64,000 nt of DNA, taken from assembly GCA_947628565.1 (NCBI GenBank), contig CANRAH010000001.1, positions 62,001 to 126,000 of the forward strand, read 5' to 3'. This DNA comes from an uncultured Bacilli bacterium (GTDB lineage: Bacteria; Bacillota_I; Bacilli_A; RF39; UBA660). The position numbers and the translations under genes are program-made. The notes beneath the pieces are model-generated. The model did no database searches. It was given only the letters and a program-made list of their open reading frames with translations, and was not told where the DNA came from. Positions 53,244 through 60,777 of the stretch are shown one piece after another (the first letter of the stretch is position 1; each line of letters begins with the position of its first letter).

Positions 53244-53372
53244 GTGAAAGCAAATTTTAAAAAATTTAGTTATAATAATTCATTTTTATCATTAATTACT
53301 GTCTTTGTTCTTAGAAAAGAGGAAAATACATTGGGTGTATTTCCCTCTTTTTTGGAAATTGAATACGAATGA
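53244..53372 (+). CDS. Leader peptide of the conjugation operon
   Basis: A 42-codon ORF starting with GTG at 53244 after GGGTGGTG, beginning MKANFKKFSYNNSFLSLITV and ending EIEYE with TGA at 53370-53372. It reads through the entire terminator hairpin (53316-53351) and stops on the ATG of the next frame (ATGA). Translation would open the hairpin and let transcription continue, so it looks like a regulatory ORF. The hydrophobic middle could also make it a small membrane peptide. Confidence 0.6.
   Translation: MKANFKKFSYNNSFLSLITVFVLRKEENTLGVFPSFLEIEYE
53316..53353 (+). terminator. Leader terminator (attenuator) of the conjugation operon
   Basis: AAAGAGGAAAATACA (53316-53330) pairs with TGTATTTCCCTCTTT (53336-53350) with one mismatch, 5-base loop, T run to 53353. 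It stands between the promoter and the first structural gene of the operon. Confidence 0.85.
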
Positions 53373-53380
53373 GGCTTAAT

Positions 53381-53863
53381 ATGAATAACGAAAGAGTATT
53401 TGATTTTAAAATTAGTGATTCATTAATTGATAATCCATTAATTTCAAAAAAAGAGTTATTAAATTATGATATAAATGAGTGTTATAACAAAGTAAAGGAA
53501 GAAATAAACAAGTATATTTCTTATCAGTTTAATTATCCATATATTCAAAAACCTAGAATTACATCAAACTATGAAATAAGATATGAGTGTTTTGTTCCAA
53601 AAGCAGTGGATAAGATAGGACAATATGTTGAGAAGGTTTGTACAATGGAGGAAAAAATTGTAAGGTTATACAGTGATATTTCTTTGGGATTAAGTTCATT
53701 AAGTAAAAGTGAATTTACATATTTCTTAAATTGCTTATATTTTAAAAAGTCTGAAAACAGTTGCATAGAAGAATTGCAAACAACAAGATTCTTATTCAAT
53801 CATTTAAAAGCAAGTTGTATTGTTAAATTAGCAATAGCTTTAGATGTAGCAAAACATAACTAA
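53381..53863 (+). CDS. ArpU/sigma-like regulator of the conjugative element
   Basis: 160 residues from the ATG at 53381 (GAGG at 53371-53374); an ATG at 53369, overlapping the leader-peptide stop, is possible and would allow coupling. The C-terminal half, EKIVRLYSDISLGLSSLSKSEFTYFL and NSCIEELQTTRFLFNHLKASCIVKLA split by function, has the two-step helix pattern of ArpU/RinA-type late regulators, which resemble sigma region 4. That family link is moderate. A terminator follows directly, so later genes need readthrough or another promoter. Confidence 0.55.
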   Translation: MNNERVFDFKISDSLIDNPLISKKELLNYDINECYNKVKEEINKYISYQFNYPYIQKPRITSNYEIRYECFVPKAVDKIGQYVEKVCTMEEKIVRLYSDISLGLSSLSKSEFTYFLNCLYFKKSENSCIEELQTTRFLFNHLKASCIVKLAIALDVAKHN

Positions 53864-53882
53864 ACTAGTTATGTTTTTTTGA
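53852..53882 (+). terminator. Intrinsic terminator
   Basis: AAACATAAC (53852-53860) / GTTATGTTT (53868-53876), 7-base loop, T run. The left arm contains the last codons and stop region of the ArpU-like gene. Confidence 0.85.
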
Positions 53883-53933
53883 GTTTATAGGGACCTCGTT
53901 ATAAAAAACTAAAAAGAAAGAGAGGTGAAAAAA

Positions 53934-54167
53934 ATGACAGATTTAAGAATTTCTGTGTCTGATGATTTAAAATCCTTCATTAAGGAAAGAGCGGATGAAC
54001 TAGAAATGAGTTGTTCAGAATATATTAGAACTCTTGCATATCTTGATATTTCTGTTCAAAGATATCAAAATTTAGTTGATTATGTTTTTATGACTTATGA
54101 TAGAATTAATGATATGCAGAATAGGCTAAATATGACTGCAATTCCACTTCAAAAATTAGAAATGTAA
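53934..54167 (+). CDS. Ribbon-helix-helix protein (relaxosome/MobC-like)
   Basis: 77 residues from the ATG at 53934 (GAGAGGTG upstream; a GTG at 53925 is in frame). The beginning LRISVSDDLKSFIKERADELEMSCSEYIRTLA is a ribbon-helix-helix DNA-binding unit: a short strand, then two helices. In conjugative elements such proteins bind the transfer origin or control transcription. The second half is helical. It is the first gene after a terminator, at the head of the transfer genes. Confidence 0.75.
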   Translation: MTDLRISVSDDLKSFIKERADELEMSCSEYIRTLAYLDISVQRYQNLVDYVFMTYDRINDMQNRLNMTAIPLQKLEM

Positions 54168-54223
54168 TTAAGGTGCTGTATTTTTTTTAATAATGCGTTA
54201 TAATGTATGCAAGAGGTGTATCT

Positions 54224-54979
54224 ATGAAGAAAAATAATAAAATATTAGTTGTATCATTAATAGTAATAATAATTTGTATTATTTCTATTATAATATTTAT
54301 GTGTATAAACAGTAATAGTAAAAGTAATGTTCCTAGTGAATCAAAATCACCAACGACTAATGAGGAAAGTCTAAATAAGGATGAAGTTCAAAAAGATATT
54401 TCAGAAACAGCAGATAACAATAATCAGGATGTAGTAAAAGAAGAAAATAAAGAAGAAAGTGATACTACTGATTCAGGTGATAACGAAAAGAGTAGCAATG
54501 ATAAATCAAGTGTAAATAATAAATCATCAACTAATAAACAGCAAAATACTTCTGAACAAAGTAACAACAATCAAACTTCAACAAATTCAACACAAAATAA
54601 TCAACCATCAACTAGTCAACAAACATCTGAGAAAACACAAAAAGAAAAAGATGAAGAATTATGGAATAAGTTTATAAATGATCCATCTACTTTAAAATTA
54701 CTATCTTCAAATCAGATTGACTTTTATTCAAGAGAAAAACAGATAGAAGAAAGAGATAAATGGGTTAATCTTGGATACACAGTAAGGGAACCTAATGCTT
54801 GTTTGCCTTTATCATCAGAAACTAGATGTGTTTATAGTCTTTTAATTTACATTCCAATGGGTTTATGTAATGAAGTAAAAGAAAATATACTTGTAGATTG
54901 GCATGAAAAAAATTATATTGGTGTAGTATCTAAAGCAAAAGAATTAGGATATAGTTGTGAAGGTTATCATGATAGATAA
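54224..54979 (+). CDS. Membrane-anchored surface protein with low-complexity stalk
   Basis: 251 residues from the ATG at 54224 (AGAGGTG at 54211-54217). One transmembrane segment near the N-terminus (about 8-28), a Ser/Asn/Thr/Gln/Glu-rich stalk of about 110 residues, and a C-terminal domain (about 145-251) with four cysteines (ACLPL, RCVYS, LCNEV, SCEGY). Polarity suggests the C-terminal domain is outside the cell. Not recognised; by position it may help mating-pair contact. Confidence 0.7.
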   Translation: MKKNNKILVVSLIVIIICIISIIIFMCINSNSKSNVPSESKSPTTNEESLNKDEVQKDISETADNNNQDVVKEENKEESDTTDSGDNEKSSNDKSSVNNKSSTNKQQNTSEQSNNNQTSTNSTQNNQPSTSQQTSEKTQKEKDEELWNKFINDPSTLKLLSSNQIDFYSREKQIEERDKWVNLGYTVREPNACLPLSSETRCVYSLLIYIPMGLCNEVKENILVDWHEKNYIGVVSKAKELGYSCEGYHDR

Positions 54980-55003
54980 TCTTTTTTTGAAAGGAGAGAA
55001 ATT

Positions 55004-57346
55004 ATGAGTATAAAGAAATTATTTAAAAACACCACATTAATAATTGGTGTTTTATTTTTATTTATTTTAGGTATAAAAAGTGTTTTTGCACAAGAAGAAG
55101 TACCATTTTATACTAGAGCTATAAGAGATGGCTCAGGTCAAGTGCGTTTTCAATATTCTATTTATGGAAAGATTGGAAACTTTGTAAAAATAATGAGATA
55201 TGATAATAATGATATAGCATATTGTATTGAACCAACAAAAGATATCTTAGACTTTTCGCAAGGTAGTTATGCTTATGTAGAAGATTTACCATCAATAATA
55301 GATATATCCAAATTATCAAACGAAACTATCTCAAGATTGCAATTATTATCATATTATGGATATGGATATGGGGATCATTCAGATGATTCTTGGTATGCTG
55401 CTACTCAATTAGAAATTTGGAATACTGTTATGCCCGGTTGTTGTACAATAGCTAAAGGAGATTCTGCTTTAATTGATAGAAATAGAAATGCAATAAATGA
55501 ACTTGTAAATGGGGTTGTTTCAATTCCAAGTTTTCACGGTACAACTAAAAATCAAGTTATAGGTAAAACAGTTGAATATGAAGATAATAATAATGTTATT
55601 AGTAGTTACAAGGTAAAAAATTGTGAAAATTGCGAGGCCAGTATTAAAAATAATAAATTAGTGGTAAAAGGAACTAAAGTTGGTTCTGCAACTGTTGAAT
55701 TAGAACGTGTTATAACAAATTCTAATGAACCTAACATTCTATATTATAATGCTGATTATCAAAAAGTTATGCATTTTGGTTCACCAGATCCAAGAGAATC
55801 TATTATGTTTTTGAATGTAATTGGTGGTACTGTTAAGATTCAAAAGGTTGATAGTGATACCGGTAAAGTTCAAGTTCAAGGAGATGGAAGTTTTGAAGGT
55901 GCAGAGTATGGAATATATGATGCTGAAACAAAAGAACTTGTTGGAACTATAACAACTAATGAATCAGGTTATGGTGAACTTACTGTTGGTATGGGTAAAT
56001 TTATTGTAAAAGAGATAAAAGCACCTAAAGGTTATTTATTATCAGATGAAGAATTTGAAGTCGAATTTACTCAAGAACATATTGAAGAAAGTCTTTATCC
56101 TAAAGAACAAGTAATAAAAGGTCATGCTTTATTGACTAAATTATTTGGAGATGATGAGTTAGGATTTGTAGTAGAAGAAGGAGCAGAGTTTGAAATTTAT
56201 AATTCAAAAGGTGAATTAGTTACGACAATAAAAACTGATGAAGATGGTGTTGCTGTTGCAGATTTAGTATATGGAAGTTACACAATTCATCAAACTAAAG
56301 GTAAAAGTAAATTTTCATTTATTGAGGATATAAAATTTACTGTTTCAGAAGATGGAAAAATTTATAAATTTACAGCAAAAAATTTAAGTTATCCTAGAAT
56401 AGATATACAAAAGAAAGATAGATCTAATAATCAAGCATTAAAGGATGTAACTATCGAGATTTATAAATATAATTCAGATTTAGGGGTTTATGAATTATAT
56501 TATACTGGTGTTACTGACAATGATGGAAAAATAAAATTATCAGATTTAGATTTGGGTAAATATTATTATTTAGAAACAGATGTAAAAGGCTATGTTATAG
56601 ATAACGAAAAGCATTATTTTGAATTAAATGAATATGGAAAAACTTATTATTTTGAATTATATAATGACAAGATAAAAGGTAATTTTGAATTAGTTAAAAA
56701 AGATTCAGAAACGGGAGAATATTTAAAGGGTGCTAAAATAGAAATATACAATGCTGATACAAATGAACTAGTGTATAGTGGTATAACAAATGAAGAAGGA
56801 ATATTACTAATTGAGGATATTGAATATGGTAAGTATTATTGGATAGAAAAAAATTGTCCTGAAGGATATATCTTGAATACAGAAAAACATTATTTTGATG
56901 TATTAGAAGATGGTAAAACATATGAATTTGAATTTGAAAATGATAAAATCACAGGTGAATTAGATTTTACAAAAGAGGATTTATCTACTAGTGAACCAAT
57001 TCCTAATACACTAATTGAAGTATATGATGCAGATACCGATAGTCTAGTATTTAGTGGTAGAACTGATGAAAATGGTAAAATTGTAATTAAGGATTTACCA
57101 TACGGAAGATATTATATACTTGAAAAAGAGACAGCTTCAGATGATTACATTTTAAACACAGAAAGAATGTATTTTGAGATTAAAGAAAATGGTGAAATAG
57201 TTAAAGCAGTTATGACTAATAGTAAAAAAATTGAAGTACCAGATACTTTATCAAATACATATTATCATTTAATACCAATAGGTATTTTTTTAATAGGAAT
57301 TATTTTATATATAATTTCTAAATTTAAAAAGAATAAAAAGGTTTAA
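55004..57346 (+). CDS. Thioester-domain and CnaB-repeat adhesin
   Basis: 780 residues. Signal peptide (cleavage likely after VFA, residue about 30). The N-terminal domain has the paired thioester motifs YCIEP (Cys near 74) and TQLEIW (Gln near 134), which form an internal Cys-Gln thioester used for covalent attachment to host or other targets. Five CnaB/SpaA-type repeats follow (about 285-740), each with a Lys near the start and E in a YxxxE-like strand that can form isopeptide bonds. The C-terminus is VPDTLSN, a hydrophobic helix and basic tail, a sortase-like sorting signal variant. It is encoded inside the conjugation operon, so it probably aids donor-recipient or host adhesion. Confidence 0.85.
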   Translation: MSIKKLFKNTTLIIGVLFLFILGIKSVFAQEEVPFYTRAIRDGSGQVRFQYSIYGKIGNFVKIMRYDNNDIAYCIEPTKDILDFSQGSYAYVEDLPSIIDISKLSNETISRLQLLSYYGYGYGDHSDDSWYAATQLEIWNTVMPGCCTIAKGDSALIDRNRNAINELVNGVVSIPSFHGTTKNQVIGKTVEYEDNNNVISSYKVKNCENCEASIKNNKLVVKGTKVGSATVELERVITNSNEPNILYYNADYQKVMHFGSPDPRESIMFLNVIGGTVKIQKVDSDTGKVQVQGDGSFEGAEYGIYDAETKELVGTITTNESGYGELTVGMGKFIVKEIKAPKGYLLSDEEFEVEFTQEHIEESLYPKEQVIKGHALLTKLFGDDELGFVVEEGAEFEIYNSKGELVTTIKTDEDGVAVADLVYGSYTIHQTKGKSKFSFIEDIKFTVSEDGKIYKFTAKNLSYPRIDIQKKDRSNNQALKDVTIEIYKYNSDLGVYELYYTGVTDNDGKIKLSDLDLGKYYYLETDVKGYVIDNEKHYFELNEYGKTYYFELYNDKIKGNFELVKKDSETGEYLKGAKIEIYNADTNELVYSGITNEEGILLIEDIEYGKYYWIEKNCPEGYILNTEKHYFDVLEDGKTYEFEFENDKITGELDFTKEDLSTSEPIPNTLIEVYDADTDSLVFSGRTDENGKIVIKDLPYGRYYILEKETASDDYILNTERMYFEIKENGEIVKAVMTNSKKIEVPDTLSNTYYHLIPIGIFLIGIILYIISKFKKNKKV

Positions 57347-57376
57347 TATAGATTTTATAAAAGGGGGATTTTAATA

Positions 57377-57757
57377 ATGAATAGTATTAATAAAATATGT
57401 GTTATGGGCCGTCTTACTAAAGATCCTGAATTAAGGGAATTAGAGGATGGAACTAAAGTTACGAATATCACTCTAGCTTTAGATAGAGATTATAAAAGTA
57501 AAGAGGGTAATAAAATTACTGATTTTTTAAACTTTGCACTTTGGAACAAAAATGCAGAGAGAATAGTAAAATATTCAAAAAAAGGCTCTTTAGTATATCT
57601 TGAGGGTTATGTTACTTCTAAAGAGATAGAAACTAAAGAATATAATAATTTAAATATAATGATACCTATTATCGAAGTATATAAACATATAGCAAGTAAA
57701 AAAAATGTTGAATCAAAAGATACAGATACCGTTAAAGATGAGAAGGTAGAAAAGTGA
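57377..57757 (+). CDS. ssb: Single-stranded DNA-binding protein of the element
   Basis: 126 residues with the OB fold of SSB: NKICVMGRLTKDPELRELEDGTKV, FLNFALWNKNAERIVKYSKKGSLVYLEGYV split by length. The C-terminal tail is charged but lacks the DIPF-type tip that binds partner proteins in chromosomal SSB. Element-borne SSBs protect incoming or leaving single-stranded DNA during transfer. AAGGGGG precedes the ATG. Its stop overlaps the next start. Confidence 0.88.
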   Translation: MNSINKICVMGRLTKDPELRELEDGTKVTNITLALDRDYKSKEGNKITDFLNFALWNKNAERIVKYSKKGSLVYLEGYVTSKEIETKEYNNLNIMIPIIEVYKHIASKKNVESKDTDTVKDEKVEK

Positions 57758-58341
57758 TAGATTATAATAAAACTTATACATTAGATGAATTAATTAATCT
57801 ATATAATATGGATAATATAGATTTTAAATTTTATGGAAACAACAATAATGGATCCTTAGAATTTTATATGAAAACAGATGCTGATAAAGTATCTGTTTTC
57901 AAATCCATAGATAGATATATGTCAAAAATGGATTATATAAAACTAAGTGAAGATGAGGCTAGAAAATTAAAATTTAAATTTGATAGGGAGGTAAATGAAG
58001 TGGATTTAGATATAGTTGCAATAGTATTAAGAACAAGTGATATAAATATACCATCAGGAAGATATACTCTTGAAACACTTGATAAACTTACTCAAGAACA
58101 AGATTTAGAAAAAAGAGATGAAAGTGAAAAATCAGATGGTATTGCTTATTTAATAGTAGATAATAATACTGCATGTCCTTTGTATGACAATGTTTATCTA
58201 TTTGGTAAAAATGAAGGTGGACTTATTAATCAATTTGAAACAGAATATGAAACTGAAAAAGATTCTGTTAGAAAAGATAATCTAAATATAATTCTAAAAT
58301 ACTATAATAATTTAAAGAATGATAAAAAATTTAGTATTTAA
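57754..58341 (+). CDS. Hypothetical protein of the conjugation operon
   Basis: 195 residues starting with GTG at 57754, overlapping the ssb stop by 4 bases. Soluble, acidic; the first 75 residues resemble an alpha-beta unit (YTLDELINLYN, SLEFYMKTD), and the rest is acidic and Asp/Glu-rich. Not recognised. Its size and charge would suit an antirestriction or accessory protein, but no motif shows this. Confidence 0.65.
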   Translation: MIDYNKTYTLDELINLYNMDNIDFKFYGNNNNGSLEFYMKTDADKVSVFKSIDRYMSKMDYIKLSEDEARKLKFKFDREVNEVDLDIVAIVLRTSDINIPSGRYTLETLDKLTQEQDLEKRDESEKSDGIAYLIVDNNTACPLYDNVYLFGKNEGGLINQFETEYETEKDSVRKDNLNIILKYYNNLKNDKKFSI

Positions 58342-58369
58342 GTTTTTTATAAAAAGGGGGTAGATTAAA

Positions 58370-58831
58370 ATAAGAACACAAAAAAAGTTAGGAAATAAAA
58401 AGCTCAATAAAATAAATATTCCTAACTCAAAAAATTTCGCTCATATAAATGAGACAGTTCAAATATACAATAAAAATGAATCGTTGTCAATTATAAATGA
58501 TAAAAAATTTAAAATTATGACAATGATTAGTTTTGTTATATCTTTTATGTTTTTATCTATTTCAAGTGTTTTTGCAATAGATAAACTTGAAGGTGGAAAT
58601 ATTACTATTGAATCTTTGGGAGATATAATAAAAAAATTAGCAACTACTATTCAAATATTTGGAATTATTTTGTCATTTATTGCTCTTGTAGTATTTGTAG
58701 TACAATTTATAATAGGTGATGATGAAACTAAACAGAGAAGAAAGAAAACTATACTTTATACTTTAGGTGGAGTTGCTTTATTAATTTTAGTACCATCACT
58801 TATTAATTTCATAATTGATTTACTTGGATAG
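58370..58831 (+). CDS. VirB2/TrbC-like pilin subunit, probable non-AUG start
   Basis: About 153 residues if translation starts at ATA (58370), 9 bases after GGGGG at 58356-58360; the frame is opened by a TAG at 58361-58363, so ATT (58364) or ATA are the only codons close to that site. A TTG at 58484 would give 115 residues but has no binding site. A charged leader of about 50 residues, a hydrophobic signal ending SVFA, then two transmembrane helices (ATTIQIFGIILSFIALVVFVVQF and ILYTLGGVALLILVPSLINFI, given in part) give the VirB2/TrbC layout. It precedes the VirB6-like gene by 2 bases and fits the type IV secretion order. Confidence 0.7.
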   Translation: MRTQKKLGNKKLNKINIPNSKNFAHINETVQIYNKNESLSIINDKKFKIMTMISFVISFMFLSISSVFAIDKLEGGNITIESLGDIIKKLATTIQIFGIILSFIALVVFVVQFIIGDDETKQRRKKTILYTLGGVALLILVPSLINFIIDLLG

Positions 58832-58833
58832 TT

Positions 58834-60492
58834 ATGTTCTTTTTAAGTATATCAAATGACATAAAATATGGTGTACTTGATATCTTACGTGGACTTGGAA
58901 TAGGTATAGTAGATATACTTTATTCTACTATTGATACTCTTTATGAGGTCGCACAAAAAGTAAATAGTATAAATTTTATACAATTACTTGAAAATATGGA
59001 TAATTCTCCATTTACAAAAATATTTAATGCTTTTTTTGTTTTATCATTTGTAGTTTTATTATTATTTGCAGTATGGAAAATTACATTTAGAATATTAGAT
59101 GCGGATAATAATGAACAACCTTTATTTGAAACAGTTAAAGAAATAATTAAATGTGGCTTTTTAATATTTTGTATATATCTCTTATTTAATACAAGTATTA
59201 ATTTAGGTATTAATTTATCTAATGCTATTTATAATAACTTTAATGAAAATTCAAGTATTGGTGATAAGATGAAAACAGCTTATTTATCTGTAAATGATTC
59301 TTGTTATAAAATTGATGGTGGAGAAGATACTGATAAAGAAAATGTTGATGATTTAAAAGATAAGTTAGATGGATATGTAGATCTAAGTAGTGTAAATACT
59401 ATGGAAGATTTTGAAAAATTAATAAGAAATGGAACACTAACAGAAACACATATTTCTGATTCAGGTGCTTTTTCATATCGATGTGGAATTTATAAACCGG
59501 GTAAGTGGAATGATGGTGAAGATTATGCTTTTGATTATAATTTTATATTTGGAATTGTAATGGGTGTAATATTCCTATTTGCTATTGGTTTCGCAGTAGT
59601 AATGTTGGGTAGAAGGCAATTAGAAATTGCTTTTTTAATGACAATTTCGCCACTTGTTATAGCAACAAGTATTGGTAGAAAGGAACAACGCTCAGCATTA
59701 TATCAGCAATTAACTAGTTTAGTATTACAATCAGGAGCAATGATGTTACTTATAGGTCTTACATCAATAATGTTTGGAGCAATTCAAAATAGTGAAGTTA
59801 TAAATAGTATGAGTTATTTCACAAAAATAGTTGCACAAAGTATTCTATACATAGGATGTGCAATGATGTTGCTTACAGGTTGTACATCAATTAATAGATT
59901 TATTGGTGATAATGTATCAGCAAATAGTGGTAGAGATATGATGATGGCAATGAGAGGTTTAACAACAAGTATAGCAGGTGCAGGAGCACTTGGAATAGGT
60001 GCACTTAAAGCAGGAAAAGATACTATAAAAGGTGGATTTAAATCTGGAAAGGGTATTGGAAATATTGCTAAAGGTGGATTTCAATCTGCCAAAGGTCTTT
60101 ATCATGGTGTAGCATCAGTAAATCCTGGTATGAATAGTCGTCTATCTAAAAAAATGAATGATAAGATGGGTAAGGCAGCAGGTAAAATGACAAAAGGTGA
60201 AATGCTTCAAAATAGTTCAAATCCATTTGCTAGAGCTTATGGTAGAATGATGGAAGAAAAAGGTAGAGAATCAATGCAAGATATAGCAAAACAATGGGAT
60301 TTTGCTAATGATAAATATAATCCAGAATATATCAGAAGTGGTGTTCAAAGTGCAAGAGATGGTATTAATAGTATAAAGGATGGTTTTGGTGGTGCGTTCG
60401 ATAGCATTAGAAATATAGCAAGTCCAAGAATAGCAAGATATATGTCAAGACCAAAAATAACAAATGCAAGAGGACAGGGTAGTAGTATTTAA
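58834..60492 (+). CDS. VirB6/TrbL-like type IV secretion membrane protein
   Basis: 552 residues, with six or more transmembrane helices (about 55-75, 105-125, 232-258, 265-285, 300-320, 335-355) and a long Gly/Ala/Lys-rich C-terminal tail (about 385-552). The TrbL signature is the helix pair around GRRQLEIAFLMTISPLVIA, with a large extracellular loop before it. It forms part of the inner-membrane channel. The tail is probably cytoplasmic and may interact with the ATPase. ATG at 58834 follows the pilin stop by 2 bases. Confidence 0.85.
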   Translation: MFFLSISNDIKYGVLDILRGLGIGIVDILYSTIDTLYEVAQKVNSINFIQLLENMDNSPFTKIFNAFFVLSFVVLLLFAVWKITFRILDADNNEQPLFETVKEIIKCGFLIFCIYLLFNTSINLGINLSNAIYNNFNENSSIGDKMKTAYLSVNDSCYKIDGGEDTDKENVDDLKDKLDGYVDLSSVNTMEDFEKLIRNGTLTETHISDSGAFSYRCGIYKPGKWNDGEDYAFDYNFIFGIVMGVIFLFAIGFAVVMLGRRQLEIAFLMTISPLVIATSIGRKEQRSALYQQLTSLVLQSGAMMLLIGLTSIMFGAIQNSEVINSMSYFTKIVAQSILYIGCAMMLLTGCTSINRFIGDNVSANSGRDMMMAMRGLTTSIAGAGALGIGALKAGKDTIKGGFKSGKGIGNIAKGGFQSAKGLYHGVASVNPGMNSRLSKKMNDKMGKAAGKMTKGEMLQNSSNPFARAYGRMMEEKGRESMQDIAKQWDFANDKYNPEYIRSGVQSARDGINSIKDGFGGAFDSIRNIASPRIARYMSRPKITNARGQGSSI

Positions 60493-60502
60493 GGGGGATA
60501 AA

Positions 60503-60769
60503 ATGTATATAACATTACAAAGTGTAAAAAGAAATTTAGGATTATTTAATTTAGAATTAGAAGATTTATTTGTAGGCGCTGGTTTTATACTGGCTTTTAC
60601 AATAATATTTTTACTTCATTTTTATACAATATCAATAGTTGTTATCTCTTTAGGAATTTTATCATTAATTCCAGTTGATTTTTCTAAACAAAATAGAATG
60701 TATAAATTATTTGTATTATTTGTTAAATTCATCTTTAAAGATAGGTATTATTATTTTTATAAAGATTAG
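60503..60769 (+). CDS. VirB3/PrgI-like protein
   Basis: 88 residues from the ATG at 60503, with AAGGGGGAT upstream; in-frame codons before it lie in the VirB6-like gene. Two close hydrophobic segments (about 23-58) and a short basic end. This is the PrgI/VirB3 layout, always found next to VirB4 in Gram-positive conjugation systems. It precedes the VirB4 gene by 8 bases. Confidence 0.75.
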   Translation: MYITLQSVKRNLGLFNLELEDLFVGAGFILAFTIIFLLHFYTISIVVISLGILSLIPVDFSKQNRMYKLFVLFVKFIFKDRYYYFYKD

Positions 60770-60777
60770 GAGGGGAT

